Positions 28,450 to 37,932 of a stretch of DNA of 64,000 nt are shown here, piece by piece. Location of the stretch: contig CANOVB010000004.1 of the NCBI GenBank assembly GCA_947570695.1, positions 1 to 64,000 of the forward strand. The letters are read 5' to 3'. Under the pieces are notes generated by a model. It was given only the letters and a program-made list of their open reading frames with translations, did no database searches and had not been told where the DNA came from. Within the stretch, counting starts at the first letter, position 1. Every line of letters starts with the position of its first letter. The stretch comes from an uncultured Clostridium sp. (GTDB lineage Bacteria > Bacillota > Clostridia > TANB77 > CAG-508). The position numbers and the translations under genes were made by a program.

Positions 28450-28623
28450 TATATAATTTAAAAACAGAAAAATGCTTCCGCATAAGATATTGTACTGTAT
28501 CTACTTTTTATTACTAAATTATATTAACACATATTCTTTTCATTGTCTAGATTTTTACTATTTTTTATAAAATTTCCAATTTTAAACTAATATGCCATAT
28601 AGTCTAAATTTACTAATACTATT

Positions 28624-28647
28624 AGTTGATAGCAATAGCTATCAACT
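28624..28647 (-). terminator. Hairpin beyond deoB
   Basis: AGTTGATAGC/GCTATCAACT, 10-bp stem and 4-base loop, nine bases past the deoB stop. The T-run is weak. Confidence 0.6.
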
Positions 28648-28656
28648 ATGTACTTT

Positions 28657-29844
28657 CTACATTATCTCATTTTTAAAACTTGTTCCATTTTCCAATTTCT
28701 CTATTCCAAATATATCTAATATGGTAGCTGATATATCTGCATAAGTTTGTCTAATTCCTAAGTCTACATTTGCTTTTAATTTTTTACCATAAACAAGTAT
28801 TGGTATATATTCTCTTGAGTGATCTGTACTTGGTGTGCTTGGATCATTTCCATGGTCTGCTGTTAATATCAATATATCATCTTCTTTTAAAGTATTCATT
28901 ATTTCTGGTAATTTATTATCAAATTCTTCTAATGCCTTAGCATATCCTTCTATATTATTTCTGTGTCCATATAACATATCAAAATCAACTAAATTCACAA
29001 ATATTAAATCTTCCTCAGCATTTTTTATTGCATCTATTGTTTTCTCTATTCCATCTGTATTTCCATTTGTATGAATTGCCCTTGATATGCTTCTTCCTAC
29101 AAATAAATCTTCTATTTTGCCTATTGCTAATACTTTTTTTCCATTCTCTTTAAAAGAGTCTAACATTGTTTTTCCGAAATCTTCTGCCTCAAAATCTTTT
29201 CTATTATATGTTCTTTTAAAATTTTCACTATTAGTTCCTACAAACGGTCTTGCTATAACTGTTCCTATACCATATCCTTTTTCATCTATTACATTTCTTG
29301 CTATTTGGCATAATTTATATAGTTCATTAACTGGTAATATATCTTCATGTGCAGCTATTTGAAGCACACTATCTGCTGAAGTATAAACTATTGGTTTTTT
29401 AAGGCTTATGCTTTCTTCTCCATATTGTTTCAAAAAGTCTGTTCCTGAACCTTTTTTATTACATATAAATCCTTCTATTCCAAATCTACTAGAAATTTCA
29501 TCTAATAATTCTTTGGGAAATCCATCATAATATGTTTTAAATGGCTCATTTTTTATAAAACCTGCTATTTCCCAATGTCCTACTGGACTATTTTTCCCTT
29601 TTGTTTTTTCTGCTGCTTTTCCATAAATTCCTATTGGACTTTCTTCTTTTTCTTTTATTGTAAGTCCTTGTATATTATATAATCCAAGCTTTTTCATGTT
29701 TGGAATATTTAAAGCAGTATTATAGTAAATTCCTTCTAAAGTATTACTTCCTTCATCTCCATATTCATGAGCATCAGGTGCTTCTCCTACTCCAAAACTA
29801 TCTAAAACTATAATTACTGCTCTATTTATCATATCTTTTCTCAC
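28657..29844 (-). CDS. deoB: Phosphopentomutase
   Basis: Interconverts (deoxy)ribose 1- and 5-phosphates in nucleoside salvage. The 395-residue length is normal. Alkaline-phosphatase-superfamily metal motifs are present: VLDSFGVGEAPDA near the start, TSADSVLQIAAHE, NLVDFDMLYGHR and TADHGNDPS. The GTG at 29844 is close to AAAGGAAA; an in-frame ATG four codons later is an alternative start. No other deo genes are nearby. Confidence 0.95.
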   Translation of the reverse strand: MRKDMINRAVIIVLDSFGVGEAPDAHEYGDEGSNTLEGIYYNTALNIPNMKKLGLYNIQGLTIKEKEESPIGIYGKAAEKTKGKNSPVGHWEIAGFIKNEPFKTYYDGFPKELLDEISSRFGIEGFICNKKGSGTDFLKQYGEESISLKKPIVYTSADSVLQIAAHEDILPVNELYKLCQIARNVIDEKGYGIGTVIARPFVGTNSENFKRTYNRKDFEAEDFGKTMLDSFKENGKKVLAIGKIEDLFVGRSISRAIHTNGNTDGIEKTIDAIKNAEEDLIFVNLVDFDMLYGHRNNIEGYAKALEEFDNKLPEIMNTLKEDDILILTADHGNDPSTPSTDHSREYIPILVYGKKLKANVDLGIRQTYADISATILDIFGIEKLENGTSFKNEIM

Positions 29845-29980
29845 TTTCCTTTTTCTTTAGAACTTTTTAAATCTTCTTGTTTAATTTTTCATATTTAAAC
29901 CCTTCAATTTTTTAATTTTATTTATAATTCTTTTTATTAAGAATTTATAAGTTAATTTCTTTTCCTTTTTATATTCAAAT

Positions 29981-32314
29981 TTACTTTTTTAACTCTACAT
30001 CATATTCATACACAAAAACATTTTTTGATTTTGGTAATATTAAATTATTACTTTCTGTAAAATATTTATTTGTTCTAAATTTATTTTTGCTAACCAATTT
30101 AAAATTTAATCTTCTTCCATCTATTAAAACACTAGAAGATAAATCCATTCCTATTGGTAGTGTTTGATTATTGTTATCATAAAATATAATATTTGAATAA
30201 TATAATAAAGGTAAACCTTCCTTATAATTTAATTTTATTAAGTTTAAAGCACCTTCTCCATCATCTTCATATTCTTCTAAAGCTTTCTCGACATTTATAT
30301 TGTATACATCAAAAGAATTTTCTTTTACTTTATCTGTTATTTGACTCACTTTATATAATGAAAAATCATATTCTGATGTAACTTTTGGTATTGCCCCTTC
30401 TATATATCCATTAATACTTTGCAATCTTTCAGTAAAATCAAATACATCAATTTTTTTGTTTATATTTAGTACTTTAAATTTATTTTTTTCGTTTTCTCTA
30501 TGGCTTCTATTTCCAATATATTTTAATTTTCTACTATCATCTTCAACATTTCCAAATATATCAAAGGTATCATTATCAAAATAAAGTCTATTTGCATTAA
30601 ACTCTTCTTTTAACTTTTGCAAACTTCTTTCTGCTGTTAATGTTTCTATTGTATTATCTCTTAAACCATTTAATAAATCAAGTATTTCTGTTTTTGCTAT
30701 AAATACACTATCCATTTCTTCTTTTGATAATTTTTTTCTTTGAATTGTATCTACTTTTGCACCTAAATCTTCAAAATCTGATTCAAAGTCAAATACTTTT
30801 TTCATTACATTTTTGTTTTCATTTTCATCTTCTTCGTCACCCATTTCTAAGCTTAACTTCTCGTCTTTATTTGAAAATTTCCAGAAATCAAAAATACTTT
30901 TTTTATGTTTATCAATTTCTTCTATATAAAGATTTGCATTTTTTACTTTTGATATAATGTTTTCTAGTTTTAAAGTTTGTGCTTTTAAATCTTGATTTAG
31001 ATTTTGATAATTTTTCTCACCTTTTTCAAGTAATGAATATATTGTAACTAAGTCTTCGATTGTATAAAATCTTTTTAATCTTAATGATTCATCTAATGCT
31101 ATAGTGCTAACTAATTTACTTTCTTTTTCTTCTATTTCTATATCTTTTTCTTTATTTCTATTTTGTGATTTTACTTTTTTATTTGGTTTTGAAGATTTAA
31201 AGAAATATTTTACTTTTCCAATAAATGTTTTTTTGCATTCTAAATATGTTGAAATTTCTTTTTGTTTTACAAGATATTCATCTTCCTTTTCTTTAACTGA
31301 TACTTTTATTTCTTCTAGTTTCTCTTCTATTTCTAATATATCTTCATTTTGATCTTGGATTTTTTCTTCTGCTTCTTTAAATTCATTTTTTATAAAATCT
31401 GTTAGCATTTCATAAGTTAATTTCACTTGCCCATAGTACAATTCTAATCCATTATTACTATCTATTTTTGTAGTAAATTCAAAATGATTTTTTATTTCTG
31501 TTTGTAATATAAATAATGCTTTTAATAATTTATAAAACTTTATTGCTTCTTCTTTATTATTTAATTTTACTTTATAACTACTTTTTAAATCATCATATAC
31601 AACTGTATCTCCAACAATTTGTAAAGATAAAGTTCCTGTTTTGCTATATACTTCAAAAGTTAATGCCCAATTTTTTGTAAATAACCATAGATAATTTTCT
31701 AAATCTGCTATTTCATTTCTATTCAAATACTCTTCACAATAATTCATTGCATTTATTGGAACATAAACTTTAGGTGCATTTCTAATTTCACTATTAGCAA
31801 ATTCAATTTTTCTTTTTAGTAAATAGAAAAATTCAGCAAATGTTTTTTCTTTTGAACATACTAACATAAAATATCTACCTGTATTTGGTGAATAATATAT
31901 TTGCCATAAATGTGCTTTAGGATATTTCACTTTAAATGGTTCTTTTTTTTCTAATTCTTTTTGAACACTTGCAATATTTTCTATTTCTGGAATTGATACT
32001 GTATCTAGCATTTTTAAAAACATTGTATATCTTTCAATATCTTCATCACTTTCTGCTGGAAGTATATATTTATATAATGGTACTGCTTGTGAATATTTAT
32101 CTTTTAAAGGGTCTGTTCTTAAACAAGGAGTTATTAATATATCTATTTTATCAATAGGAACAAAACGAAATACTCTATGATCTTTATCATTATTTAATCT
32201 AGACACGCTAAAATTAAGTGGCCTGTAATCTGTCACTTCACTAGGAACATCATCTAAATCTAAATTAAGATATTTTAACTTTTTTAGTAATTCGCTTTTA
32301 GTAACGTTTTCCAC
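29981..32314 (-). CDS. Hypothetical 777-residue coiled-coil protein
   Basis: I do not recognise this protein. It has no signal peptide or membrane segment. Residues 1-300 look globular (AHLWQIYYSPNTGRYFMLVCSKE-type beta-rich patches). About 310-400 is strongly charged (EEKIQDQNEDILEIEEKLEE) and forms coiled coil, then a Lys-rich linker; 430-560 has more heptads, and the end is globular again. It is AT-rich like the host. A ribosome site GGGGAA precedes the ATG. A structural or nucleic-acid-associated role is only a guess. Confidence 0.6.
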   Translation of the reverse strand: MENVTKSELLKKLKYLNLDLDDVPSEVTDYRPLNFSVSRLNNDKDHRVFRFVPIDKIDILITPCLRTDPLKDKYSQAVPLYKYILPAESDEDIERYTMFLKMLDTVSIPEIENIASVQKELEKKEPFKVKYPKAHLWQIYYSPNTGRYFMLVCSKEKTFAEFFYLLKRKIEFANSEIRNAPKVYVPINAMNYCEEYLNRNEIADLENYLWLFTKNWALTFEVYSKTGTLSLQIVGDTVVYDDLKSSYKVKLNNKEEAIKFYKLLKALFILQTEIKNHFEFTTKIDSNNGLELYYGQVKLTYEMLTDFIKNEFKEAEEKIQDQNEDILEIEEKLEEIKVSVKEKEDEYLVKQKEISTYLECKKTFIGKVKYFFKSSKPNKKVKSQNRNKEKDIEIEEKESKLVSTIALDESLRLKRFYTIEDLVTIYSLLEKGEKNYQNLNQDLKAQTLKLENIISKVKNANLYIEEIDKHKKSIFDFWKFSNKDEKLSLEMGDEEDENENKNVMKKVFDFESDFEDLGAKVDTIQRKKLSKEEMDSVFIAKTEILDLLNGLRDNTIETLTAERSLQKLKEEFNANRLYFDNDTFDIFGNVEDDSRKLKYIGNRSHRENEKNKFKVLNINKKIDVFDFTERLQSINGYIEGAIPKVTSEYDFSLYKVSQITDKVKENSFDVYNINVEKALEEYEDDGEGALNLIKLNYKEGLPLLYYSNIIFYDNNNQTLPIGMDLSSSVLIDGRRLNFKLVSKNKFRTNKYFTESNNLILPKSKNVFVYEYDVELKK

Positions 32315-32410
32315 ATCAAATTCCCCTTTTTATATTTTATGTAAAATTTCAGTAAACATGTTGTTATTATATTATATCAATATAATTTCTTCAATATCTA
32401 TTTTGAAAAA

Positions 32411-32478
32411 AATAGACATTAGAAATAGAGTTTTGATATTAATATTAATTAAGACAAAACTCCGTCTTTAATGTCTTT
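32411..32478 (-). terminator. Hairpin beyond the membrane-anchored 381-residue gene
   Basis: Arms AGACATTA and TAATGTCT, with an inner AGAGTTTTG/CAAAACTC, separated by short AT bulges. It lies within 20 bases of the gene end at 32495. Confidence 0.6.
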
Positions 32479-32494
32479 TGTATCTTTTAAATTT

Positions 32495-33640
32495 TTATTG
32501 AAATAATTTTATATCTTCAATACTTGCTGCAAAATAAGGTTTATCTTTTGAACTTTCTTTTAAGAATATTACAAATTTACCATCAAAATTGAATTCTCTG
32601 CCATCTCCTTCTTCTGGCATTATTGCTGTCTCTTTTATCATATCTATTGCTGCTTCACTTTTAATTTTTCCTCCAGTATGATCTAGTTGCATTTGTATTG
32701 ATTGTATTGCTTCTGCTATAATTCCAGTTTTTCCATCTGCTGTAGGGAATTCTTTATTCTTTAATTCTTCATATTTTTTTAATACATCCATATCTATTTT
32801 TGGAACTTTTAATGTATCTTTTTCTCCAAAACTATGAATTCCTTCATATAACATTGATTTTCCATCTGCATTTTCATATACTTCTTCAAAGCTTTTTCCT
32901 TCTGGATTTCTTACTAGAATTACCTCATCTCCATCTGAAGTATTTAAAGATACAGCAAAATCATTTTCACCAAATTCATACCATACATCAACTTGATTTC
33001 TTACAGATTTATCTGTTCCTTCTTGAATTCCAAAATATTCTATATCATCATATTTATTTTCAAAGCTTCCTCTTTCTAGTTCATCAAATTTATTTTCAAA
33101 TTTGAATTCTTTTTTTAACATAGCATAAAATAAATATCTATCATCTTCTTCAGTGCTAAGAGCTGATTCTGACCAATCTAATTTATCTAAAATATCACTA
33201 GTTTCATCAAATTTATCTTTTATACCATTTTCAATTTCTTCTTTTAATTCTAAAGTTTTAAGTCCAAATTTTTTATAATAGTATTCTTCTGAAATATCTT
33301 CTTCCTTAAAAGTTTGTTTATTCAAATTTTCTACTACTTTTAATTGAGGATTAAAAACAATTTCTTGTCCTACAACTTCATTTTGCATGTCATTCCAAAC
33401 TAATTGAAAAGTTCCACACCATGCGCTATTTGGTTTTAATTCTTCTAAATTAGTTGCTAAAACTTCAATTTCGTTATTTTCTTCTTTTTTCTCTTCTTTT
33501 TCTTCTATTCCATTATTATTTAAATCTGATATATTATTGCTGGGCACTATTTGTTCTTCATTTTTAGTAACAAATATTGATACTAATATTCCAGCAAGAA
33601 TTATTGCTATTATAATTAAAATAATATATTTTTTGTCCAT
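32495..33640 (-). CDS. Membrane-anchored extracellular protein with serpin-like ending
   Basis: A 381-residue protein: one membrane segment (residues 5-24), then an acidic low-complexity linker (EEKEEKKEENNE). The body has no enzyme motif I know. The C-terminus (DHTGGKIKSEAAIDM, then FDGKFVIFLKESS, PYFAASIEDIKLFQ) follows the spacing of a serpin hinge and strands (EGTEAAAAT then F-F-I ... FxGRV). This may be a very diverged serpin or chance. The acidic start suggests an extracellular location. No neighbours in the same transcript. Confidence 0.65.
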   Translation of the reverse strand: MDKKYIILIIIAIILAGILVSIFVTKNEEQIVPSNNISDLNNNGIEEKEEKKEENNEIEVLATNLEELKPNSAWCGTFQLVWNDMQNEVVGQEIVFNPQLKVVENLNKQTFKEEDISEEYYYKKFGLKTLELKEEIENGIKDKFDETSDILDKLDWSESALSTEEDDRYLFYAMLKKEFKFENKFDELERGSFENKYDDIEYFGIQEGTDKSVRNQVDVWYEFGENDFAVSLNTSDGDEVILVRNPEGKSFEEVYENADGKSMLYEGIHSFGEKDTLKVPKIDMDVLKKYEELKNKEFPTADGKTGIIAEAIQSIQMQLDHTGGKIKSEAAIDMIKETAIMPEEGDGREFNFDGKFVIFLKESSKDKPYFAASIEDIKLFQ

Positions 33641-33862
33641 AATTTTTTATATAAAATCCTTTCTTCTGTATTTAATATGTATAGATTATATCCACTTTTT
33701 AAAGAATTATCAATAGAAATTTGAGTTTTTTTAATAAAATTTGTAACTTTTTATAAAAATATTTATATTTTCTGCAATTTTTTTATACTTAATAAATTTT
33801 AAAAAAATTAACACAATAAAATTCTTTCAATTTTTTTAAGTTTTCTTGCAAATATACTAAAA

Positions 33863-33900
33863 AATTAAAGTAAACTCATTTTTTGGAGTTTACTTTAATT
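33863..33900 (-). terminator. Terminator of thrS
   Basis: AATTAAAGTAAACTC/GAGTTTACTTTAATT, about 15-bp stem and a short T-rich loop, 20 bases beyond the thrS stop. Confidence 0.8.
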
Positions 33901-33920
33901 CTTTAAAGCTTTACTTTTTA

Positions 33921-35681
33921 TTATCTTGAAAAATTCTCTACTTCATTTTTTATTTTCTCTATAAATTTATCTATAGGCATAGCTCCAATATCTCCATCTT
34001 TTCTTACTCTTACTCCAACTGCATTTGCTTCAATTTCCTTTTCTCCTAATATAAGCATATATGGTACTTTTTGAAGTTGTGCTTCACGAATTTTATATCC
34101 AATCTTTTCTTGTCTTTCATCTAATTCTACTCTTATTCCTTCTTCTGAAAGTTTTTGAACTACTTTTTGTGCATATTCTTTTTGATTATCTGATATTGGT
34201 AATACTTTTACTTGTACTGGTGCAAGCCATGTTGGAAAAGCTCCTGCAAAGTGTTCTGTTATTATTCCAATAAATCTTTCAAAAGATCCAAATAATGCTC
34301 TATGAATTAATATTGGTACTTTTTTATCTCCATTTGAATCTATATAAGATAAATTAAATCTAAGTGGTAATTGGAAATCTACTTGTACTGTTCCCATTTG
34401 CCATTCTCTTCCTAAGCAATCTTTCATCTTGATATCAATCTTAGGTCCATAAAAAGCTCCATCACCTTCATTAATTCTATATTGTCCTGCTCCACAAAGT
34501 TCATCTAATACATCTCTTAAATTAGCTTCTGCTTTATTCCATAATTCAATATCACCCATGTAGTCTTCTGGTCTTGTTGATAATGTTAATTCAAAATCAA
34601 GTCCAAATATTCCATATAAATATTTTGCTATTTCAACTATATCCTTAATTTCAGAAGCAATTTGATCTTCTGTAATAAAGTTGTGGGCATCATCTTGACG
34701 AAACATTCTAACTCTAAATAATCCATTTAGTTGCCCTGATTTTTCATTTCTATGAATAACATCAATATCATTAAATCTTAATGGTAAATCTTTATAACTT
34801 CTTAGTTTTGACGCAAATATTTTTATAGCATTTGGGCAGTTCATTGGTTTTAAGGCTTGTTCTTTTCCATCTGAATCTGTTAGTACAAACATATCTTCTT
34901 TATAGTGATCCCAATGTCCTGAAGTTTTCCAAAGCTCACTACTATTTAATTGAGGACCTGAAAATTCCATATATCCTCTTTTTTCATGCTCTTTTCTCCA
35001 AAGATCAATTAAAATATTCATCATTTTAAAACCTTTTGGCATCCAATATGCCATACCTGGAGCTGTTTCATCAAAGAAAAATAAATCTAATTCTTTTCCA
35101 AGTTTTCTATGATCTCTTTTTTTAGCTTCTTCTATCATATTTAGATATTCTTCAAGTTCACTTGCCTTTGGGAATGATATTCCATAAATTCTTTGTAACA
35201 TTTTATTATGTTCGTCGCCTCTCCAATAAGCTCCTGATGATGTTAATAATTTTACAGCTTTTACTGCTCCTGTTGTAGGTAAATGTGGTCCTCTACAAAG
35301 ATCTGTAAATTCGCCTTGTTTATAAAAAGAAATAACTTCTCCTTCTGGTAAATCTTTAATTAGTTCTACTTTATAAGGCTCTTCTTTTTCTTCCATAAAT
35401 TTAATTGCTTCTTCTCTTGGAAGTTCAAATCTTTCGATTGGTAAATCTTCTTTAATTATTTTTTTCATTTCCTCTTCAATTTTTAATAAATCTTCTTCTG
35501 AGAAAGGTTTTTCTATATCAAAATCATAGTAAAAACCGTGTTCAATAGATGGTCCTATTGCAACTTTTACTCCAGGAAATAATCTTTTTACAGCTTGTGC
35601 CATAATATGTGAAGTTGTATGCCAATAAAGACTTTCTTCAACTTCTCTTGTTTGTCCTCCATGTAATTTAATTTTAAACAT
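33921..35681 (-). CDS. thrS: Threonyl-tRNA synthetase lacking a TGS domain
   Basis: Charges tRNA-Thr. The 586-residue protein starts directly at the editing-type domain (HTTSHIMAQAVKRLFPG, with HxxxH), so it lacks the usual TGS domain; such short ThrRS occur in Clostridia. Class II motifs 2 and 3 are clear (RMFRQDDAHNF, HRALFGSFERF), and C-terminal anticodon-binding residues follow. AAGGAG lies 5-9 bases before the ATG. Preceded by a T-box, so expression should rise when tRNA-Thr is uncharged. Confidence 0.95.
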   Translation of the reverse strand: MFKIKLHGGQTREVEESLYWHTTSHIMAQAVKRLFPGVKVAIGPSIEHGFYYDFDIEKPFSEEDLLKIEEEMKKIIKEDLPIERFELPREEAIKFMEEKEEPYKVELIKDLPEGEVISFYKQGEFTDLCRGPHLPTTGAVKAVKLLTSSGAYWRGDEHNKMLQRIYGISFPKASELEEYLNMIEEAKKRDHRKLGKELDLFFFDETAPGMAYWMPKGFKMMNILIDLWRKEHEKRGYMEFSGPQLNSSELWKTSGHWDHYKEDMFVLTDSDGKEQALKPMNCPNAIKIFASKLRSYKDLPLRFNDIDVIHRNEKSGQLNGLFRVRMFRQDDAHNFITEDQIASEIKDIVEIAKYLYGIFGLDFELTLSTRPEDYMGDIELWNKAEANLRDVLDELCGAGQYRINEGDGAFYGPKIDIKMKDCLGREWQMGTVQVDFQLPLRFNLSYIDSNGDKKVPILIHRALFGSFERFIGIITEHFAGAFPTWLAPVQVKVLPISDNQKEYAQKVVQKLSEEGIRVELDERQEKIGYKIREAQLQKVPYMLILGEKEIEANAVGVRVRKDGDIGAMPIDKFIEKIKNEVENFSR

Positions 35682-35812
35682 AATAAATCTCCTTCTCGCC
35701 TTTTGGCGTATAAAAATTTATTTAAGCTTTTAACTTTATAGGAGCTTTTTATAAAAAACAACTATTTTAGTATTAATGATATCCTATCAGCAAGAAAATA
35801 GTAACTTGATAC

Positions 35813-36058
35813 AAAAAGCCCCTATAAGCTTTACTTAGCTTATAGGGGTAAGTTTATTTCTTACGGTTCCACCCTACTGTTTAACTCTTAACGGATTTTA
35901 ACGCATCTTACACGCCACTTTTTCAAGTAGAAACTCCAAGGTAGTTTTTCAAATTTGTTTTCTAAGATTAGCTTTCAGCTATTAACTAATCCTCTCTGTT
36001 AGTAACCTCAATTTTACTTTTCCTCTTCATAGTTCATATATACTACTCTTTTATAATA
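35813..36058 (-). promoter_or_regulatory. T-box riboswitch of thrS with promoter and terminator
   Basis: The T-box core AGGGTGGAACCG is at 35875-35864 on the minus strand. Stem I with GA-rich AGAGAGGA precedes it, and ACC at 35942-35940 is a candidate threonine specifier. The terminator is a GC-rich stem CCCCTATAAGC/GCTTATAGGGG plus T-run at 35848-35813. The promoter TTGACA (36081-36076), 17 bases, TATTAT (36058-36053) lies directly upstream. Confidence 0.9.
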
Positions 36059-36164
36059 CTACTTTTTCCAAATTATGTCAATTATTTTTATACAATATTT
36101 ACTATATTTACAATAATTAATAATTTTCAAATAAACAATTAAATGATAATTTAATTAACTTATA

Positions 36165-36330
36165 CAATATTAAGCAAATTATTATTTTATTCTATTAATT
36201 ATGTTGTATTATACAAGTTATGATTTATATATCTTTATGTAACATTAAGTAAATTATTATTTATTTTACTAATTATGCTATATTATACAAGTTATTACTT
36301 ATATAGCTTTATACAACATTTTAGGCAAAT
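36165..36330. repeat. ~75-bp imperfect tandem repeat, two copies plus a partial third
   Basis: The block ATTAAGNAAATTATTATTT ... TATTATACAAGTTAT recurs from 36169 to 36244 and partly to about 36320 (periods 75 and 76). Non-coding, between the T-box promoter and the membrane protein gene. The 36082-36168 part holds only AT-rich filler. Confidence 0.6.
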
Positions 36331-36337
36331 TATTCTT

Positions 36338-36934
36338 TTATTTACTTTTTCCTTTTAATTTTTCTTTTATATCTAATGGATTTAAATTATAAAGTAATAT
36401 TACTGATATAATTGTAAATACAAAAGATTTTAATATTTCTATTATCATTTCTTTTTTATTATCAAATAATTTTATAAATTCTGGTATTCTCCATATTGGC
36501 ATAAGTAAAAATACTATTAAAAATATTAATTGTAAAATCTCTCCTATTTTTATTGTTCTTCTCTTATTTTCTTCTCTAATTTCTGTATCAAAATCTTTTA
36601 AATTTCTTTTTATATAAAATATGAAATTAATAATAGTAATACTTATTATTAATATTCCAAATAAAATTTGCGTAATTACTTCATTTCTATCTTCTTTAAA
36701 TGAATTTGCATCAATTATACAAATTATTCCAAAAATTATTATTAAACTTGATAGAATTGCAACTGAATAAAACTTTGGTACTAATACTACTAGCTCATTT
36801 AGTTCTACTTTGTTTCTTTTATGGTGTTTATGAAATATTAAATAATAAATAACTCCTAACACAACGAAATAAACTCCAGCTAATATAAAAAATGTACTAA
36901 ATTCTATATTTTTATAATTTAATAATGATTCCAT
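36338..36934 (-). CDS. Hypothetical five-span membrane protein
   Basis: A 198-residue, very hydrophobic protein with segments near residues 15-35, 55-75, 85-105, 130-150 and 165-185, and a basic loop HKHHKRNK after the first. I recognise no family. It follows the CYTH gene by 55 bases on the same strand, so the two may be co-transcribed. Confidence 0.65.
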   Translation of the reverse strand: MESLLNYKNIEFSTFFILAGVYFVVLGVIYYLIFHKHHKRNKVELNELVVLVPKFYSVAILSSLIIIFGIICIIDANSFKEDRNEVITQILFGILIISITIINFIFYIKRNLKDFDTEIREENKRRTIKIGEILQLIFLIVFLLMPIWRIPEFIKLFDNKKEMIIEILKSFVFTIISVILLYNLNPLDIKEKLKGKSK

Positions 36935-36989
36935 TTTTATTTTCTATTTATTAATTTCCTTTCATTTTTAATAAAATATAACTTAAAAG

Positions 36990-37556
36990 CTAATTTATAT
37001 AATATTTTTTATCTAAAGGCTCATCAAATTTAATTACTGGAACATTTGAAATATTAATATTATAAAATTCTCTAAACACTCCTTGTACATCTACAGAAGT
37101 TACTTTTGAATTATCAACTTCTAAAAGCTTTATCATATCTTTTACTGATTTTTCATCTTTTCCTTCTATTTCAAGATATGTTGGTATATAAGGCCAAGAA
37201 TCGAAATCTAATTCTACATCATTTAATATATATCTTGTTCTTTTATTTTCCTGATAAGTATGTGATTTATATCCTAATTCATTTAAAATGTTATTTGTTT
37301 CTTCAAAGTCTGAAACTTCTATCTCTGTTTCTTTTGTTCCATCTATTTCTAAATTCTTAAGTTCTTTAACTGTTAATGTAGTTTTCTTTCCATCTGTTCT
37401 TAATCTAATCCATTTATAATCTACTGCTGGTGTAAAATTATATATTCTTCTTTTATAGTCAAAATCAGCAACTTTTTTTCCACCTAAATTTTCAATTTTT
37501 TTAATTAATTCATCTTTGTCTATTTCTAAAACTCTTACTTCATATTCGGTATGCAT
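36990..37556 (-). CDS. CYTH-domain protein (class IV adenylate cyclase/thiamine triphosphatase type)
   Basis: A 188-residue member of the triphosphate-tunnel family. The N-terminal signature is TEYEVRVLEID (ExExR form of ExExK). Arg/Lys/Glu strands line the tunnel (KWIRLRTDGKKTTLTVKE, KETEIEVSDFEE, KRTRYIL, YLEIEGKDE). Substrate is uncertain: triphosphate hydrolysis or cAMP synthesis. A class IV CyaB is one option. Ribosome site AGGAGG. Confidence 0.85.
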   Translation of the reverse strand: MHTEYEVRVLEIDKDELIKKIENLGGKKVADFDYKRRIYNFTPAVDYKWIRLRTDGKKTTLTVKELKNLEIDGTKETEIEVSDFEETNNILNELGYKSHTYQENKRTRYILNDVELDFDSWPYIPTYLEIEGKDEKSVKDMIKLLEVDNSKVTSVDVQGVFREFYNINISNVPVIKFDEPLDKKYYIN

Positions 37557-37680
37557 AATATTCCTCCTACAACATATTTATTTGTTAAAATTATATCAGA
37601 GTTATCTTATTTATACAATTATTTTTTTATCTATATATAATTCTTGATTTTTTCTGTGTAAATATATATAATATTTCCAT

Positions 37681-37756
37681 GCTCATATAGCTCAGTTGGT
37701 AGAGCAACAGATTCGTAACCTGTAGGTCGGCGGTTCGATTCCGCCTATGAGCTCCA
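37681..37756 (+). tRNA. tRNA-Thr (anticodon CGU), CCA encoded
   Basis: Acceptor GCTCATA/TATGAGC, D-arm, anticodon loop TTCGTAA (anticodon CGT), and T-arm GGCGGTTCGATTCCGCC. The pair next to the anticodon loop (ACAGA/CCTGT) is an A-C mismatch. CCA is at 37754-37756. A TATAAT-like box lies just upstream. Confidence 0.94.
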
Positions 37757-37811
37757 TTTTAAAACAACTTATGGGCTATAGCAAGTTTGTGAGTTTTTAT
37801 TTTATATAAAT

Positions 37812-37848
37812 AACAAAAGTTCTCTTTCTAAGAAAGCGAACTTTTGTT
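37812..37848 (+). terminator. Terminator hairpin after tRNA-Thr
   Basis: AACAAAAGTTC/GAACTTTTGTT, 11-bp stem with an inner self-pairing loop (TCTTTCTAAGAAAGC), about 55 bases past the tRNA. Confidence 0.65.
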
Positions 37849-37932
37849 GATTTTGGAATTTAAAACTATGGAAATAAAAAACCTACTCATTTTCAATTTA
37901 TTGGGAATCCCATATACTTTAAACTACGATTA

